Position numbers and translations under genes: made by a program
Notes under the pieces: generated by a model
Seen by the model: the letters and a program-made list of their open reading frames with translations, nothing else
What the model was told of the DNA's origin: nothing
Database searches by the model: none
Shown: in pieces, positions 12,873-24,392 of the stretch
How the letters are laid out: each line of letters begins with the position of its first letter
Numbering within the stretch: position 1 is the first letter of the stretch
Origin: Nomia melanderi
Lineage: Eukaryota > Arthropoda > Insecta > Hymenoptera > Halictidae
NCBI RefSeq assembly: GCF_051020985.1
Contig: NC_135009.1
Location: forward strand, 16,248,606-16,312,605
Direction: 5' to 3'
Length of the DNA stretch: 64,000 nucleotides

Positions 12873-13995
12873 TTAGACTAAAAAGAACTATAAATCTCCT
12901 CCATTGAACTTGAAACTTCTCCATCTTCAATTGAACTCACTCAATTCGGTTAGAAACTGCGTTTTGTAAAAATAAAAACCGTGTTTGAAATTACAAATGA
13001 TCCCACTTCGAGACTAAATAACAAAAGAAAAGGTAAACAAAAGGCAATACGTTGCTGAGTGAGAAGTGGGAGATCTCCTCGGTTAGCTAAGTGTTAAGGA
13101 TTCGGTTGAATCGAATTTTTAGTAGTAACGATTGAATAGGTCGCTGACGAATGCTTCTACTGAAGCAGAGATCAACGAGTAGTTTCTGTTTCTTATTTAA
13201 GCAATTAATATGTAATTCGCCTTCCTCTAACGAAGGTTTCGTATTTCAAAGAACCTTCGGAAATATTCAACATTTTCTAGTCAGATGTTTTCCATATCGA
13301 TGCATTCAAAGGTTAATTAATTTTACTGTATCGAATCGAGCGATTAAGAGAGTCACCGATCCGGAGCAAAGTTACGGTAACATTTATAAAGAATTCGAAA
13401 GAACCGAGGGGAACGTTGCAAGCATCGTATGCCGTATAACGTCAAACGAAAATCAAACGCGGGCTCGAGCGTCCTTGAACAGGTGAAAGAGACACTCGCA
13501 ACGCGTCCGTCCGGCAGAACGAGAATTCGCCGTCGGACGCGCGGCGCGTCCACTAAAATGGCAATCGCGACGAGAAGAGGATCCCCGTGTCCGTCCACTC
13601 CGCGGGAGCACAATGCCGTCCGCTGAATAACCGAACGAGCACCGGGAGAGACAGAAATAGAGAACGAAAGGAAAGAGACAACGAGCATGAATGACAGCGC
13701 GAGCGAGCGAGCGATTGCTCGAGTTATCTATCGTGGGTGGGGGGAAAAAACAGTGTGAAGGTCTGGCGAGTCGTTGACCGCGTCCGGCGATAATAAAGAA
13801 ATGTTCCGGTGATTCCGTGCTAATTAACACGCTTAGAATTTTCAACGATCCCCCTTACGACGAAGATACGCGGCGTTAGAAATCGTCAACGACTTCGTAT
13901 TGCGGCTCTTAGCGTTATCCGATCATCCACCGTTTGTTCGACGCTTACGCTGACTTTCCGAGTCGATAGCGTCGACGTTCATGCTAGTCGAGATT

Positions 13996-14222
13996 TTAAC
14001 CTTTTGCACTCTGTAGGCTCCAATATTGCACCAGTTGTAATATTGAATATTTTAATGAATCAAAGAAATTACTAAAATCGTTAGATTTTCCACGCATCCA
14101 AATTTTGTACTGGGAATGGAAAGAAAAGATTGAAGGAATATTATAGTATTTTCCATTTTCATTGGAGGTACTAATTAGTTGCAGTTGCTGATTAAAAAAC
14201 CATCTGGAGTGCTAAGGGTTAA
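13996..14222 (-). repeat. TTAA element, family D (inverted)
   Basis: 227 bp from TTAACCTTTTGCACTCTGTAG to ggagtgctaagggttaa. The interior caatattgcaccagttgtaa is the family D palindromic tract. Confidence 0.82.
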
Positions 14223-14359
14223 CAGGAAGTACCGAGCAATAAGACAGCTATCTACAATTCGTTATGAAAATTAGGGAAGATTCCTTGAGACTCGAAGAGC
14301 TTCGTATCGCACGAATGCAGTTTATTTCGAACTTTCTCACGCATCTTCGTTATCTCGGT

Positions 14360-14525
14360 AATGTTCATTACCCACGGATCAAAGCAAACAACTATTTCGC
14401 TATTATCAATGTATTACCTTCAAATGAAATTTCTGGAATGGAAAATTCTGTTGTCTTACAAATTATCGATAGTAAAATATTACACGAGATTAATAACGAT
14501 AGTAAATGGTACGCCATTAACGACG
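14360..14525 (+). repeat. Family F segment
   Basis: Closely matches 19890-20057 (tacccacggatcaaagcaaa, tatcaatgtattaccttcaa, aaatattacacgag). It explains most of the first third of a 246-codon frame at 14264-15004, which is therefore not a gene. Confidence 0.75.
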
Positions 14526-15000
14526 AAGCCAGCAGCATGGATCACCGGGGAATAATTCACAGGCAACGGATTAATTCGCGTTGCATCGCCGGCCGCGTGT
14601 CCGCCTCCGCTCGAACCGGAAAAACAGTGAAAACCGAGGAAGACGAGGAACGTGTCGTCGCCGCTATTGTCGCCGTAGGGAAAAGAACTCTCAGCCAGCT
14701 CCCCTGCTCGGGGTTGGGTCTCTCCTCGTCGACACGGCCGGCCTTTTTCCACGGGAGAACAATTGGCCGCGCTTCTCTTCCGCTTCTGCGGCTCCCTTTC
14801 CGCTTCGAGCGTCGTCTTCCTCCTCGTAGCGCGCTCCTCCTCCGCGCTCATTGTCCACGCGGCGAAGAAACGGGGAAACTTGCCCGGAAACTCGCCGCCG
14901 GACTGGGAATCTTCTGCAGTTCCTTCCCGTTATGCGTCATCGGCGATGCGTCGTTGTTTCGCGAGTCTCTCGCGATTTCCTGCAGTTCGTTGGGCGTATT

Positions 15001-15427
15001 TTAACCTTTTGCGGACGGATGTCGGCATTTCGGCGAGACGAAATGCTCAGATTTTGAGGACTAAGTCGACGAATGATCTAATTGGTGAAACAAGAGATCA
15101 GCACATAGTTTTCTCTTATATTAATTAACCCTTAGCACTCCACACAGTTTTGTGATATGTCAGCGACTCCTAATTTTGATAGTAGTCCTACTGAAAATTA
15201 ACAATGTCGTTACATTTCTTAGACCTGTAAATCGCTTCTCAGTACAAACTTTCTATACTTAGATCTAATAATCTTAAGGTAGTTTTCTTAAAATTCATTA
15301 AAATATTTAATATTGGAATAGCTGTAATATTGGAGCCTACAGAGTTCAAAGGGTTAAGCAATTGATGTATAATTTAGCTTAATATGTTGTAGGTTTTGTA
15401 TGTTTCGAAGAATCTTCAAAGGGTTAA
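15001..15427 (+). repeat. Family E element split by a family D insertion
   Basis: The left arm is TTAACCTTTTGCGGACGGA and the right arm is gaatcttcaaagggttaa. The family D element at 15125-15357 sits inside, flanked by TTAA on both sides, so D inserted after E. Confidence 0.8.
15125..15357 (+). repeat. TTAA element, family D (nested in E)
   Basis: 233 bp. The left end is TTAACCCTTAGCACTCC and the right end gagttcaaagggttaa. It is the reference copy for family D orientation. Confidence 0.85.
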
Positions 15428-15728
15428 AGGCACGCGACATTCTGAATGATCTTGAAAATCTAAAAACAGACTGGATTTCTCGCGTTTCCTGCGTTCGCGA
15501 TTCATTACGTTGATATTTCGGTTGGAGATAGCATTGATAACGAGCAAGATGTCCCTGAAGATAACGCGATACGAACGGCGAGGTCTCGCCGATCCGGTGT
15601 TACGTGGATTTCAATGGAAAATCGATGGAACTTAGGAGCGGATTCTCGGTCACGATAGGAAGAGGAACAGACCTTCAGGATACGCGGACATTGATTTACA
15701 GTTGAACGACGACCTAAGAATAGCTAGG

Positions 15729-15772
15729 CTTACTCTACCTTCGCCGAGGAGTAAGTAGGGCGAAGGCCCTAC
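15729..15772. other. Three overlapping, mutually exclusive stem-loops
   Basis: The pairs are CTTACTC/GAGTAAG (15729-15735 with 15749-15755), CCTTCGCC/GGCGAAGG (15738-15745 with 15759-15766) and GTAGGGC-gaag-GCCCTAC (15755-15772). They share bases, so only some can form together. No gene or element boundary is attached. Confidence 0.6.
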
Positions 15773-16840
15773 TATAGTTCAGAAGCGAATCAATTTTGCA
15801 GTCGCTTGTGATCATTGTATTCTTCGATTCGCAGTTGTAACTAGGTTCTATAGTCAGCTTAGAACGCTAAACTTTGCGAGCGTGGTAAAGTAGCATGTTT
15901 CCTTGAATTTATTTGGAAGGTTCTAAGAGCTACAAGGACGATTAAGAACCATCCAATCGAAACTATCTAAGGTCAAATTGCGGACGAAGATTGTTGAAAA
16001 TATACAAAACCTTTTTAAATTAAACACTGAATCCTCGAATCATAGAGAACAAGGAAACTGTGAACTGATTGCTCGCTGTTCGAATAGTTGAATCATTTAT
16101 CCGGTTTTGATATCCGAAAAAACGTTTCCAAGGCGCGGAACGCGTTAACCTTCGCTATTCGTTACGCGATCAACCGAATTTCGGGGTTGCGGCGCGCGCA
16201 GCGCGGCGCGACGTTTAACGTCGACGGAATTATGTAAAACACCCGGCGAAGAACCTCCTCGGCTCGGCAATTCGATTTCACCGATAATCCGACTCCCACG
16301 GAGTTGCTCACCTGGAAACCAGGTTGAACGCACGCGGTCGCGAGCGAGCTGGTTCCGTTTTTGCGAGAGGTAGCGCGCGACAACGCGCCGGACAGGCGGA
16401 CACACAGAGACGGACGTGCACGCCGAGTGTCGCAATGATCAATAAAGCGCCGACGTCTTTCACAGTTACTCCTCTGCGCGCGGAGTTTATCGCGTCCGCG
16501 GTGGCTCTCTCGGCCGTGTCCCGAACGCCTATAAATAAGCCGCTCTTCGTATACATTAGCGATTACGGGGTATCGGCGATAGGCCGCGGCGTGGCCGGGA
16601 AATCGCCGCGTCGCGGGAATAATATTTGAATGGGGAAGCAGCCCGTTACCGCGGACGTTGGCTTCGCTGCCAGTGTCGGGCCAAAGTTGTTCCAACCGAC
16701 GAGCACAGACCGACGAACGCAAGCCGATCGTTCGCGAGCAACGAATGGTTCAACTATTGCTGCGTAAACGAATTCGATTAGGGGAAATCTCGAAGAATGT
16801 TTCCTTCTGCGCGATGACTGTAGTAATCTTGTTTAACGCG

Positions 16841-17222
16841 TTAACCCTTTGCGGACGAGTGTCGACGTTTCTCAGAGGTCAAAGTTTCGTGTTTACAGTA
16901 GCAAGTTGCAAACAAATTATCCAACTGCTGCAACAGCAAGGAATCGGTACATAGTTTCCTAATTCTCTAGTATTTAACACTAGAACTGCCGAGCATTTAA
17001 TACGATTATTATGCAATTCCTATAAAACTTGCAACAATAGATTATTTTCAAGGTCATTTCGAATATTCAATGCTTTGGAAATATCAATAATTGCTAAACA
17101 AAAATATCGAAACCAGTCATTTTGACTGATACGATAGTTCTAGTGTTAATAATTCGATACCTAAATTGACGGAGTCTGCAGGTTTCGTATTCTTTACAGA
17201 ATCCTCGTCCGCGAAGGGTTAA
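16841..17222 (+). repeat. Family E element split by a family B insertion
   Basis: Left end TTAACCCTTTGCGGACGAG and right end ctcgtccgcgaagggttaa, 19-bp inverted repeats. The B element at 16974-17149 interrupts it near the position where D interrupts the E copy at 15001. Confidence 0.85.
16974..17149 (+). repeat. TTAA element, family B (nested in E)
   Basis: 176 bp from TTAACACTAGAACTGCCG to gatagttctagtgttaa. The palindrome accagtcattttgactg is near the right end. Confidence 0.85.
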
Positions 17223-17578
17223 GCGGCAGTCACTGATGACTGACGCGTCTGAATTACTTGGAAACGTTCAATGGAAGTGTTTAGTACCGTAACTAAGCTG
17301 ATAATTGTGCAATGCAAAGATAGCAACGCGAGATAATAATCGTACTTGCTTTCTAGACTTTCGTGACGCTTAATTTTTATAGTATCTCTAGTGAAAATGA
17401 AAAATGCTGTAACGTTCCTTCGATCTTTTATTTCCCTTCTCAGTACAAAATTTCGATGCGTGGAAAATCTAATAATTTTAGGGTAGTTTCTTTGATTGAT
17501 TAAAATATTCAATATTATTCAATATTCAATATTATATAACTGGTGCAATATTGGAGCCCACAGAGTTCGAAGCGTTAA
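17219..17578. repeat. Family H fragment followed by a family D element
   Basis: CAGTCActgaTGACTG (17227-17242) and acttggaaacgttcaatgg are family H. From about 17330 the sequence is family D, ending ggagcccacagagttcgaag and TTAA at 17575-17578. Confidence 0.65.
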
Positions 17579-18323
17579 TAATTTTGTATAGACTGATGCA
17601 TGTCGGAAGAATCTAGCACGTTGCCTGCAACGAGAGACTATCGACGCGTACAAGGCGTCATTGGCAACTTTAGAACAAAAACATCTCGACTTGCGTGGCA
17701 CGTCTTCCCAGCGCGAGAGGTTAATGCATTCGTCGTTCGCGGAGAATAGAGGATTGAATTCGCCCGCAGCGTGCAGTAACGTAAGAAACGCAGGTGACGT
17801 TGGATAATTTGAATAACGACTGATTACTCATTCGTTATCGTCATTGAAACGAACTTCTGTTCCGAGCAACGCCGAACATCGCTGCGTTTCCTGGGAACGT
17901 CTGTCGTTTGTTGTTCGTTTACGAATGTGAATTCTCGCAAATTACGCTCCCGATACCGTACGCTCGTTCGCCGAGCCCCGCTCGGTAACGTTATTCGTCA
18001 TCCAGTTCCGTAATCTTTCGTCATCTTTCACTGTCGCTTTCACTCAAGAGAATATTCACCGGAGTCAGCCGTAAACGCGGATACGAGTGTAACTTATGGC
18101 AGTTAGGTAATAACGGTTTCATTAACACCGCAATCCGCCGCGCGCGTCGAACGACTCGTTTGGAAATCCCCGTTTTACAGTTATCGAAATCACAAAGACG
18201 CTTATTATGCGAGTTACTCCGATTGCTCTGTAGTTCTAGGTTAACGACTGTGATCGATCGTTGACTCGTCGGACGTTCGCACGCCGTCGATCCAGACGTT
18301 GACCGTTTGCACTCGAGGAGCTA

Positions 18324-18922
18324 TTAAAAATTGCACTCCAGATTGTTTTGTGATCTATCAGCAGCTGCAACTGATTTGTATAGTATTCCTAGCGAAAATT
18401 AGAAATGCTATAATGTTTCTTCGGTCTTTTATTTTCCTTGTTAGTATGAAATTTGGATGTGCGGAGAATCGAATAATTTTAGGGTAGTTTCTTTATGATT
18501 CAGTAAAATATTTAACACTAGAACTATCGAGTATTTGATACGATTGAAATGTAATCGCTATGAATAGTAATAGATTATTTTCAGTTTCTTCAGACATTCA
18601 TTATATTCAAGTGAGACAATTTATTCTCAAAATCATTTCGGGTACTCAGTGCTTTTAAGACCAGTCATTTTTACTGTTACGGTAGTTCTAGTATTAAGGA
18701 AAAGGAAACTTCTTGCTGATCTCTTGGTGTTTGAGAAGTTAAATCATTTGCTTTAGTATTCAAGTGAAACAATTTATTTCCAAATCATTTCGAATACTCA
18801 GTGCTTCTAAGATATCAATAACTGCAAAACAGAAAAACTGAAACCAGTCATTTCGACTGGTAGTTCTACTGTTAATATTCTAACTGTTGCAATATCGAAG
18901 CCTACGGAGTTCAAAGGGTTAA
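18324..18922 (+). repeat. Family D element carrying a stack of insertions
   Basis: The D left arm (tgcactccagattgttttgtg, 18330-18510) and right arm (gcctacggagttcaaaggg, 18880-18922) are split by a complete B element (18512-18697), a family E fragment (about 18698-18755) and the right part of a second B copy (18757-18878). Confidence 0.75.
18512..18697 (+). repeat. TTAA element, family B (nested in D)
   Basis: From TTAACACTAGAACTATCG to ggtagttctagtattaa, flanked by TTAA. Confidence 0.8.
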
Positions 18923-19804
18923 AACAAGCTGAACGATTATTACGGTGGCCAGTAACGCGCGTCGCTTTTGTTTCGGAAAAATGCCGAGCGTAGCTGCCGG
19001 TCAGCGACGATTCGCCGATCGCCTCACCTCCGTCGAGGATCGGAACGGTAGAGGGGCGGCAAGGTCTTCGACCTTAACCGCAGGAAGAAAAATATTAGCG
19101 AATTAATACCGTCGATTAATTGCGCTCCGTCGTCGCGTTCCCGCGACACGCAACTCCGGCCGAGCAACGATCCTATCTCTCTCTCCGCGCGCGCGCGCGC
19201 GCACGTTCACCGGATCACCTTTGCAAGGAGAGTCACTATCGCCCGGAGCGCACACAGGTTTCTATTATTTCGATCGAACCGAACCGAACCGAACCGACAC
19301 GGTACGACACGTCACGACACAACCCGCCGCGCGTTTTATAATTGAACGGATGTCGTAATAGGAATCTCACCTGATTGCGCGTGTTCTCCTCTGGCCGGGA
19401 CATTACGTCCGAGCAACCGATCATAAAGCCCCCCTGGCCCGTCGCCGCGCGATTTCTCCCGCGACCACTTTATTGCTGACAATTAACCCGCGGAAAAAGC
19501 CGCACAATGCTGCACGCGCGCGACTAGGCTTCCCCTTCGACCCCTCGCGACCGTAAATACGCGGTTGCGATTCGCCGGAGGAAAAAACCGATTTCTAATG
19601 TATTCGAACTTGCCTCCGCGGGACACGCCGGAGAACGTACCGCTGTTTAGTGCTTAAATACAATTACAGTGAGAAAACTGACGTCGAATAAAAATACTTA
19701 GCAACAGGAACAAGATGACAGCGTAACACGTGTACTGTGATACCAGGTCAATGATTATTTCTAACACCATTTGCCTTTGTTGTGGAAGAATATGTATTGT
19801 TATA

Positions 19805-20057
19805 CGAAACGTTCGAAATCCTCAACAACGTACAATGACGAGTGAGACTCGCGATGAAGATTTCTAGGCTAATTTAACAAGAATCAATGATCATTACCCA
19901 CGGATCAAAGCAAACAACTATTTTGCTGTTATCAATGTATTATCTTCAAATGAAATTTCTACCTGAATGGAAAATTCTGTTGTATTACAAATTGTCGATA
20001 GTGAAATATTACACGAGCTTAGTAACGATAGCAAATAGTACGCCAAGGGATTAATGT
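19805..20057 (+). repeat. TTAA element, family F
   Basis: Contains the F palindrome cgagtgagactcg and the F right end gtacgccaagggattaa. The left terminus is decayed. It is the longest F copy here. Confidence 0.7.
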
Positions 20058-20249
20058 AACCACCGGGAACGAGAATTTGGTATAAATGGGAAGCTTAATG
20101 ATGCTTTTGACACTGAAACTACCAGTCGGAAATGATTGCTGCTTGATGTCTTTTTTAGCGATTGTTAAGATGACGGATGTTTCTCTGGTAAATTGTTAGA
20201 GATCGATGTAGCAATGCGTAAACCGAGTGGAAAATCAATTTGAATTAAT

Positions 20250-20416
20250 CAAATGTTCGTATTTGGAATACTAAGTCGTAAGCAAATGATATAATTACTC
20301 AAACAACAAGAGATCGGTAAGGTTTACTTAAGATTCTACTGTTTAAAAGATCAACATTCAATGTAGCTTCATCTGCCGAAGGTCTCGTACATTTCAAAGA
20401 ATCTTCCAAGGGTGAA
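20250..20416 (+). repeat. Family E fragment
   Basis: Carries tggaatactaagtcgtaagc, aacaacaagagatcgg and the right end gaatcttccaagggt. The left end is missing. Confidence 0.55.
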
Positions 20417-22179
20417 CGCACGTAGAACGAAGCCACTCGCGTTGCCGATGCTAAACGCTCGCCGAGAGTGTATTCGTAATTGGCCGCGAATGGGTTAAAC
20501 TTGCCTCGGATTCATTAGACGGTGTTTCTTGCGTTCGTTTTTGCGACTTCGGGGAGCAGAAGCCTTGACCGACAACCGGACCCGCTTCCCGACGTAATCT
20601 CCCGCTTCTCTCCCCGAAGCGTTCGCCTTCTTGCGTTCATTTGCCGTTTCGATCCCGCGATTTATCCGCTCGGAGCGATCCGAACCCTTCGCGCTCGAGG
20701 GACGACTAAAAACCACGGAGCGAGTAGGTGCCAATTAGAATTCTCGCTCGAAAATCCGCTCGGTCTATCAATCTGTGCGAGATATTCAATTAGCTCCGGC
20801 AGAAGCTGCTCGCAGCGCTCGAATGCGCGACTCGATAAATTTTAATAGCTGCGCTCCGCGTTGGTCACTCGGCGAGTCACCGTTCGCGTCTCGCCGGCGA
20901 ACGAGAACGACGCGATTGGGGTCCCTTTGTTCGGTAAGCCGCCCCTGTCGCCGTCTCGCTCGCCTCTCACCGCGGAGGACAAGTTTACCAGTCGTTCTCC
21001 GTTAGCGTACGCGCTCCTACCCCGACCTGGGCCAACGTTCCCGGGGATTCGCGGGTATTCGGGTATCGCGCCGCGGATCTATTCTTCCTGTTGGGGTGCG
21101 CGGCGGCGTGGTCGCTTGCGAACAACCCCGAAATTCGACTACTCGCATAACCACGCGTATAATTGGAGGTTTCGTTTCATTTCGAAGATAATTTTGTGCC
21201 GATCGATTCTGTTTCTCTGTTCGTCTAACGTTGGAATCGAAGCGTATCCTTTGTTATTAACACTGCGGCCGCTCATTTCTCACATCGCCATTACGCTGCC
21301 AGATTCACGCAGGTTCTACTACTCGCCAACGGTGATATTTACGCAATTGTTCGCAACATAGTCAGCTGTAATGATATGTCGATACGAAGCATCATTGTTG
21401 GAGAAATAAGCCACGCGTACGTGACAGCGGCTGGCAATGTAAAGTAAACTTCATAATATCCCCGTAACGTAAAAAAACACGTAACCACCATAGATTTAGC
21501 TCTATGACTTACAAATTTTGTCTGAAGCATTTTTGTGTATCACTCATACTTCTCGAGTTATTCAGGTTTATTCAGAAAATGTCTGTGCTGGGAATTTCAC
21601 CCTTGTAGCATCGAACAACGGTGCAATATGGAATAACGTCGGAATCGAAAATCGACAGCGAAAATGTTCGTCGAAAGTGAACATTCGTGTTCTGGATCGA
21701 ATCGCCGGGGTTTCTTGATAACGACAACATTCGAGTCCCGACTCGCGTTGAAACGATCCAACGTTGAACAGTTAACGTGGCTCGTTCCTTCGAGAGAGCA
21801 GCCGCGACGATGATCGATCGCTGGCACGCAGCGATCGGATCGACCGTAGGATTTCGCGGAACCCGAGATAAGCCCCGGAACACGCGTTAAATCCATTGAC
21901 CGCGCGCCGTTTAATTAGGAGATCAAGGGTGAGTCGTAAATCACCGGCAAGCACGGCGATTCGTCTTCGGCGGAGGCGAACGGTTAGCGAGGATGCATTA
22001 AAACCGTCGAGAGCGCCGGGATCGGCTGTCCGGTTGACGGGGATCACGAGGGAAGCCTGGATCCAGGTCATTTTATTCTGATAAACCGCCTCGCAATGAA
22101 TATTAATAACAACTAGTGTGTGTACGCGTTTTCCGACGATGTTCGGCGGTTAAATTAGTACGTCGCACGCCGAATTAAC

Positions 22180-22690
22180 TTTGTGCGAATTTTTTAGTTT
22201 CGTTCAGCGGACTGTATTCACTTGTGGAAATCAACGTAGTGGCTCGAAATATGTTATATACTCTTTATTTGCTTGTCCGCTCGAAATTGTTAGATCTGCA
22301 AATTCTCGTCGATATTTATACATTTTTGTTGGGCGTGTACAATCACTACGAAACGTTGATTCGTTAGGAAAATTGTGAGGTGGGAAAGCAGCCCCTACAA
22401 GAAGGGGTAGTACGGGGACCAAAAGTACAGAATTTGTGCAATCCCGATGGTCATCGAAACAGTCATAAACAGGGTCGACGAGTAACTTCTAAAACATCCG
22501 GCACAGAGGGATGGGAAAGACAAATTTCATTATACGATGGTTCTCGAATGGTTACTGCTGTTATAGGCAATTATTCAGATTCGGCGTTTCATTTTGGAGG
22601 CCATAAAATAGGGTTCGCAACGCGACAACTAGTTCATAATGAACAGTATCTCTCTCCGAGCGATCCTCTCGAACCTGCATTGCAGATTTC
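22180..22690. other. Unassigned unique segment with open frames on both strands
   Basis: A non-repetitive block of average GC with a + strand frame at 22380-22859. The frame reads SGTEGWERQISLYDGSRMVT then DSAFHFGGHKIGFATRQLVH. There is also a - strand frame at 22422-22231. Unlike other chance frames in the first 36 kb it does not sit in a CpG-rich block or a TTAA element. I recognise no domain and see no exon boundaries. It may be a decayed element or chance. Confidence 0.25.
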
Positions 22691-23045
22691 GCTGTTGTTC
22701 ATAGCGGAATTCGCTGGAGTGGCCCGGCGTTTAAGTATCGCGAAGGGAACGAAGGGCTCGCGAAAGGTTACGAGGGTGGCTTTTGAATTTCGAGCTTCGC
22801 GTCTGAGCACCCGCGCTCGGTATCGAAAAGCCGAGAGGACCAGCCCAGACCACTTGTAATTTCGATACTTCGATTCGGCGAATCGCTGCGAGCTTCACAC
22901 CGATTCACGGAGCCCGTCAATTTAATTACCGCGTGGCGAACAAATGATCGAACTGCTCAAAGCAAGAAATCAGTGCATAGTCTCCTCTCTCTACGGTTCA
23001 AGCAGTCAGTATCTAATTTGGCAGAATCTGCAGAATCTGCACACT

Positions 23046-23475
23046 TTAACCCTTTGCACTCCAGGAGTTTTTTAGAAATACTCGACATTTTTTAATCGAA
23101 TACCGACGACATTCTTTCGAACTGACTGAACGAGAAATCGCACGTAAATTAAGGAAAGAGGCTGTTTTATTTTAATGTTTTACATATCGATGCATTGTGT
23201 AAAGTTTAATATTAACCCTTCGATGACCCAGGGAAATTGTAAAATTGAAAATTCAATAGTAAATTTTATACAGTGTACGAACACGTGGAACATGGAGATA
23301 AAATAGCGCTGTCACTTAATTTATGCAAGGTGTCTCTTTATGTTTGCAAAAAATATCCTTGACATTTCGTCAAAAGATAATGAATATTTATTGAGAAAAA
23401 TATTCTCGAGTGCAAAGAGGTAAATGTCAAACTCTATACTTTTGCTGTGTCAAATCAATTGACTGAGAGTTAGTT
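23046..23475 (+). repeat. Family A element split by an inverted family A copy
   Basis: The outer A begins TTAACCCTTTGCACTCC and resumes at 23424 with atgtcaaactctatac and ending near gactgagagttag. The inner A lies in opposite orientation at 23212-23423. Confidence 0.78.
23212..23423 (-). repeat. TTAA element, family A (nested, inverted)
   Basis: The right end ctcgagtgcaaagaggtaa is the reverse complement of the A left terminus. The interior matches 5265-5506 on the opposite strand. Confidence 0.8.
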
Positions 23476-23564
23476 AGTTTATTAGTTTACTATTTAATCA
23501 ATATATATTTTATTTTCATTAGTTTACTGTTTAATCAATCGATCATCGATCGCTTAAACAATGA

Positions 23565-23684
23565 AAAAAAAGGGAACTACAGTAATCCCTTGCTGTTTCA
23601 ATAACTAAATCATTTGTTACTTGCTCCGGCTATGAAAATTCTATCTCCCTGTAACGTCGACGTCCGTCCGCAAAGGGTTAAACA
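23565..23684 (-). repeat. Family E terminal part (inverted)
   Basis: Ends gacgtccgtccgcaaaggg then TTAA, the reverse complement of the E left end. The E interior is recognisable as actaaatcatttgttac. Confidence 0.6.
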
Positions 23685-24105
23685 ATCCTCGCGAGTTAAT
23701 CATCCGCGTGATCTTCCGAGAGCTTCTTAGAACTCCGTCGAGTGTGTACGCCGGTGCTCCTAAAAATTGCATAAGCATTAAAGAAATTCTAGGCTGGACG
23801 TGCTCGTGCACGCGCGGCTCGGGTTCAACGTTTCGTCTGCTTATTAAACGCAGCCGCGCGACGTGCTTTCTCGCGCTGCTCTGTGCAGGCTCGTTAGCGG
23901 ACACGTGAAGCCTCGGATCGTTGCACCTTCGCCTCGCGCGAATGAGTCTCGAAACTTTAACACCGGCTTCGCCAGTGTCGATCCAACGCGCACCGAATTT
24001 TAGGATCGTTCGAATGTTTACGTCGATTTTCATCCAGTGACTTCGTCGCCACGTTTTTGATTGATTTGTCCGTCCGCCTCTGTCTTGGAACGCGGCGGAT
24101 GGCAT

Positions 24106-24392
24106 TTAACACGTTGAGTGCTGTGGACGCATATACGCGTCCGACGAAAGTCATCGCTACAGACTATAGGCGCGTATATGCCTTTTTCGATCGTTCCAAT
24201 CTCATGCGTGTCGTAGCGATAATTATAAGCATATGAGATTATGCGTGTTTCTTAGCATTATTCAATTTGGTGAAACCGAAGAACAATTCAATTATATAAA
24301 TTAATATAATCCATCGATCTTCAGATCAGCAAAAGAACATTCCGTTCGCACGGAACGTTTCGGATGGGAGTGTTCAGCATTCAAAGGGTTAA
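24106..24392. repeat. TTAA element, family G
   Basis: 287 bp. The left end is TTAACACGTTGAGTGCTG and the right end cagcattcaaagggttaa. The palindrome GGACGCatatacGCGTCC is at 24125-24142, 19 bp from the left end. Confidence 0.8.

Noticed and set aside
14264..15004. 246-codon + strand open frame
   Set aside because: Its first third is a family F repeat also present at 19890-20057. The rest is CpG-rich with overlapping frames on both strands. No domain and no exon joining.
16162..16722. 186-codon - strand open frame
   Set aside because: Overlaps other long frames on both strands in a CpG-rich block. Residue composition (Arg/Ser/Ala) is typical of shadow frames.
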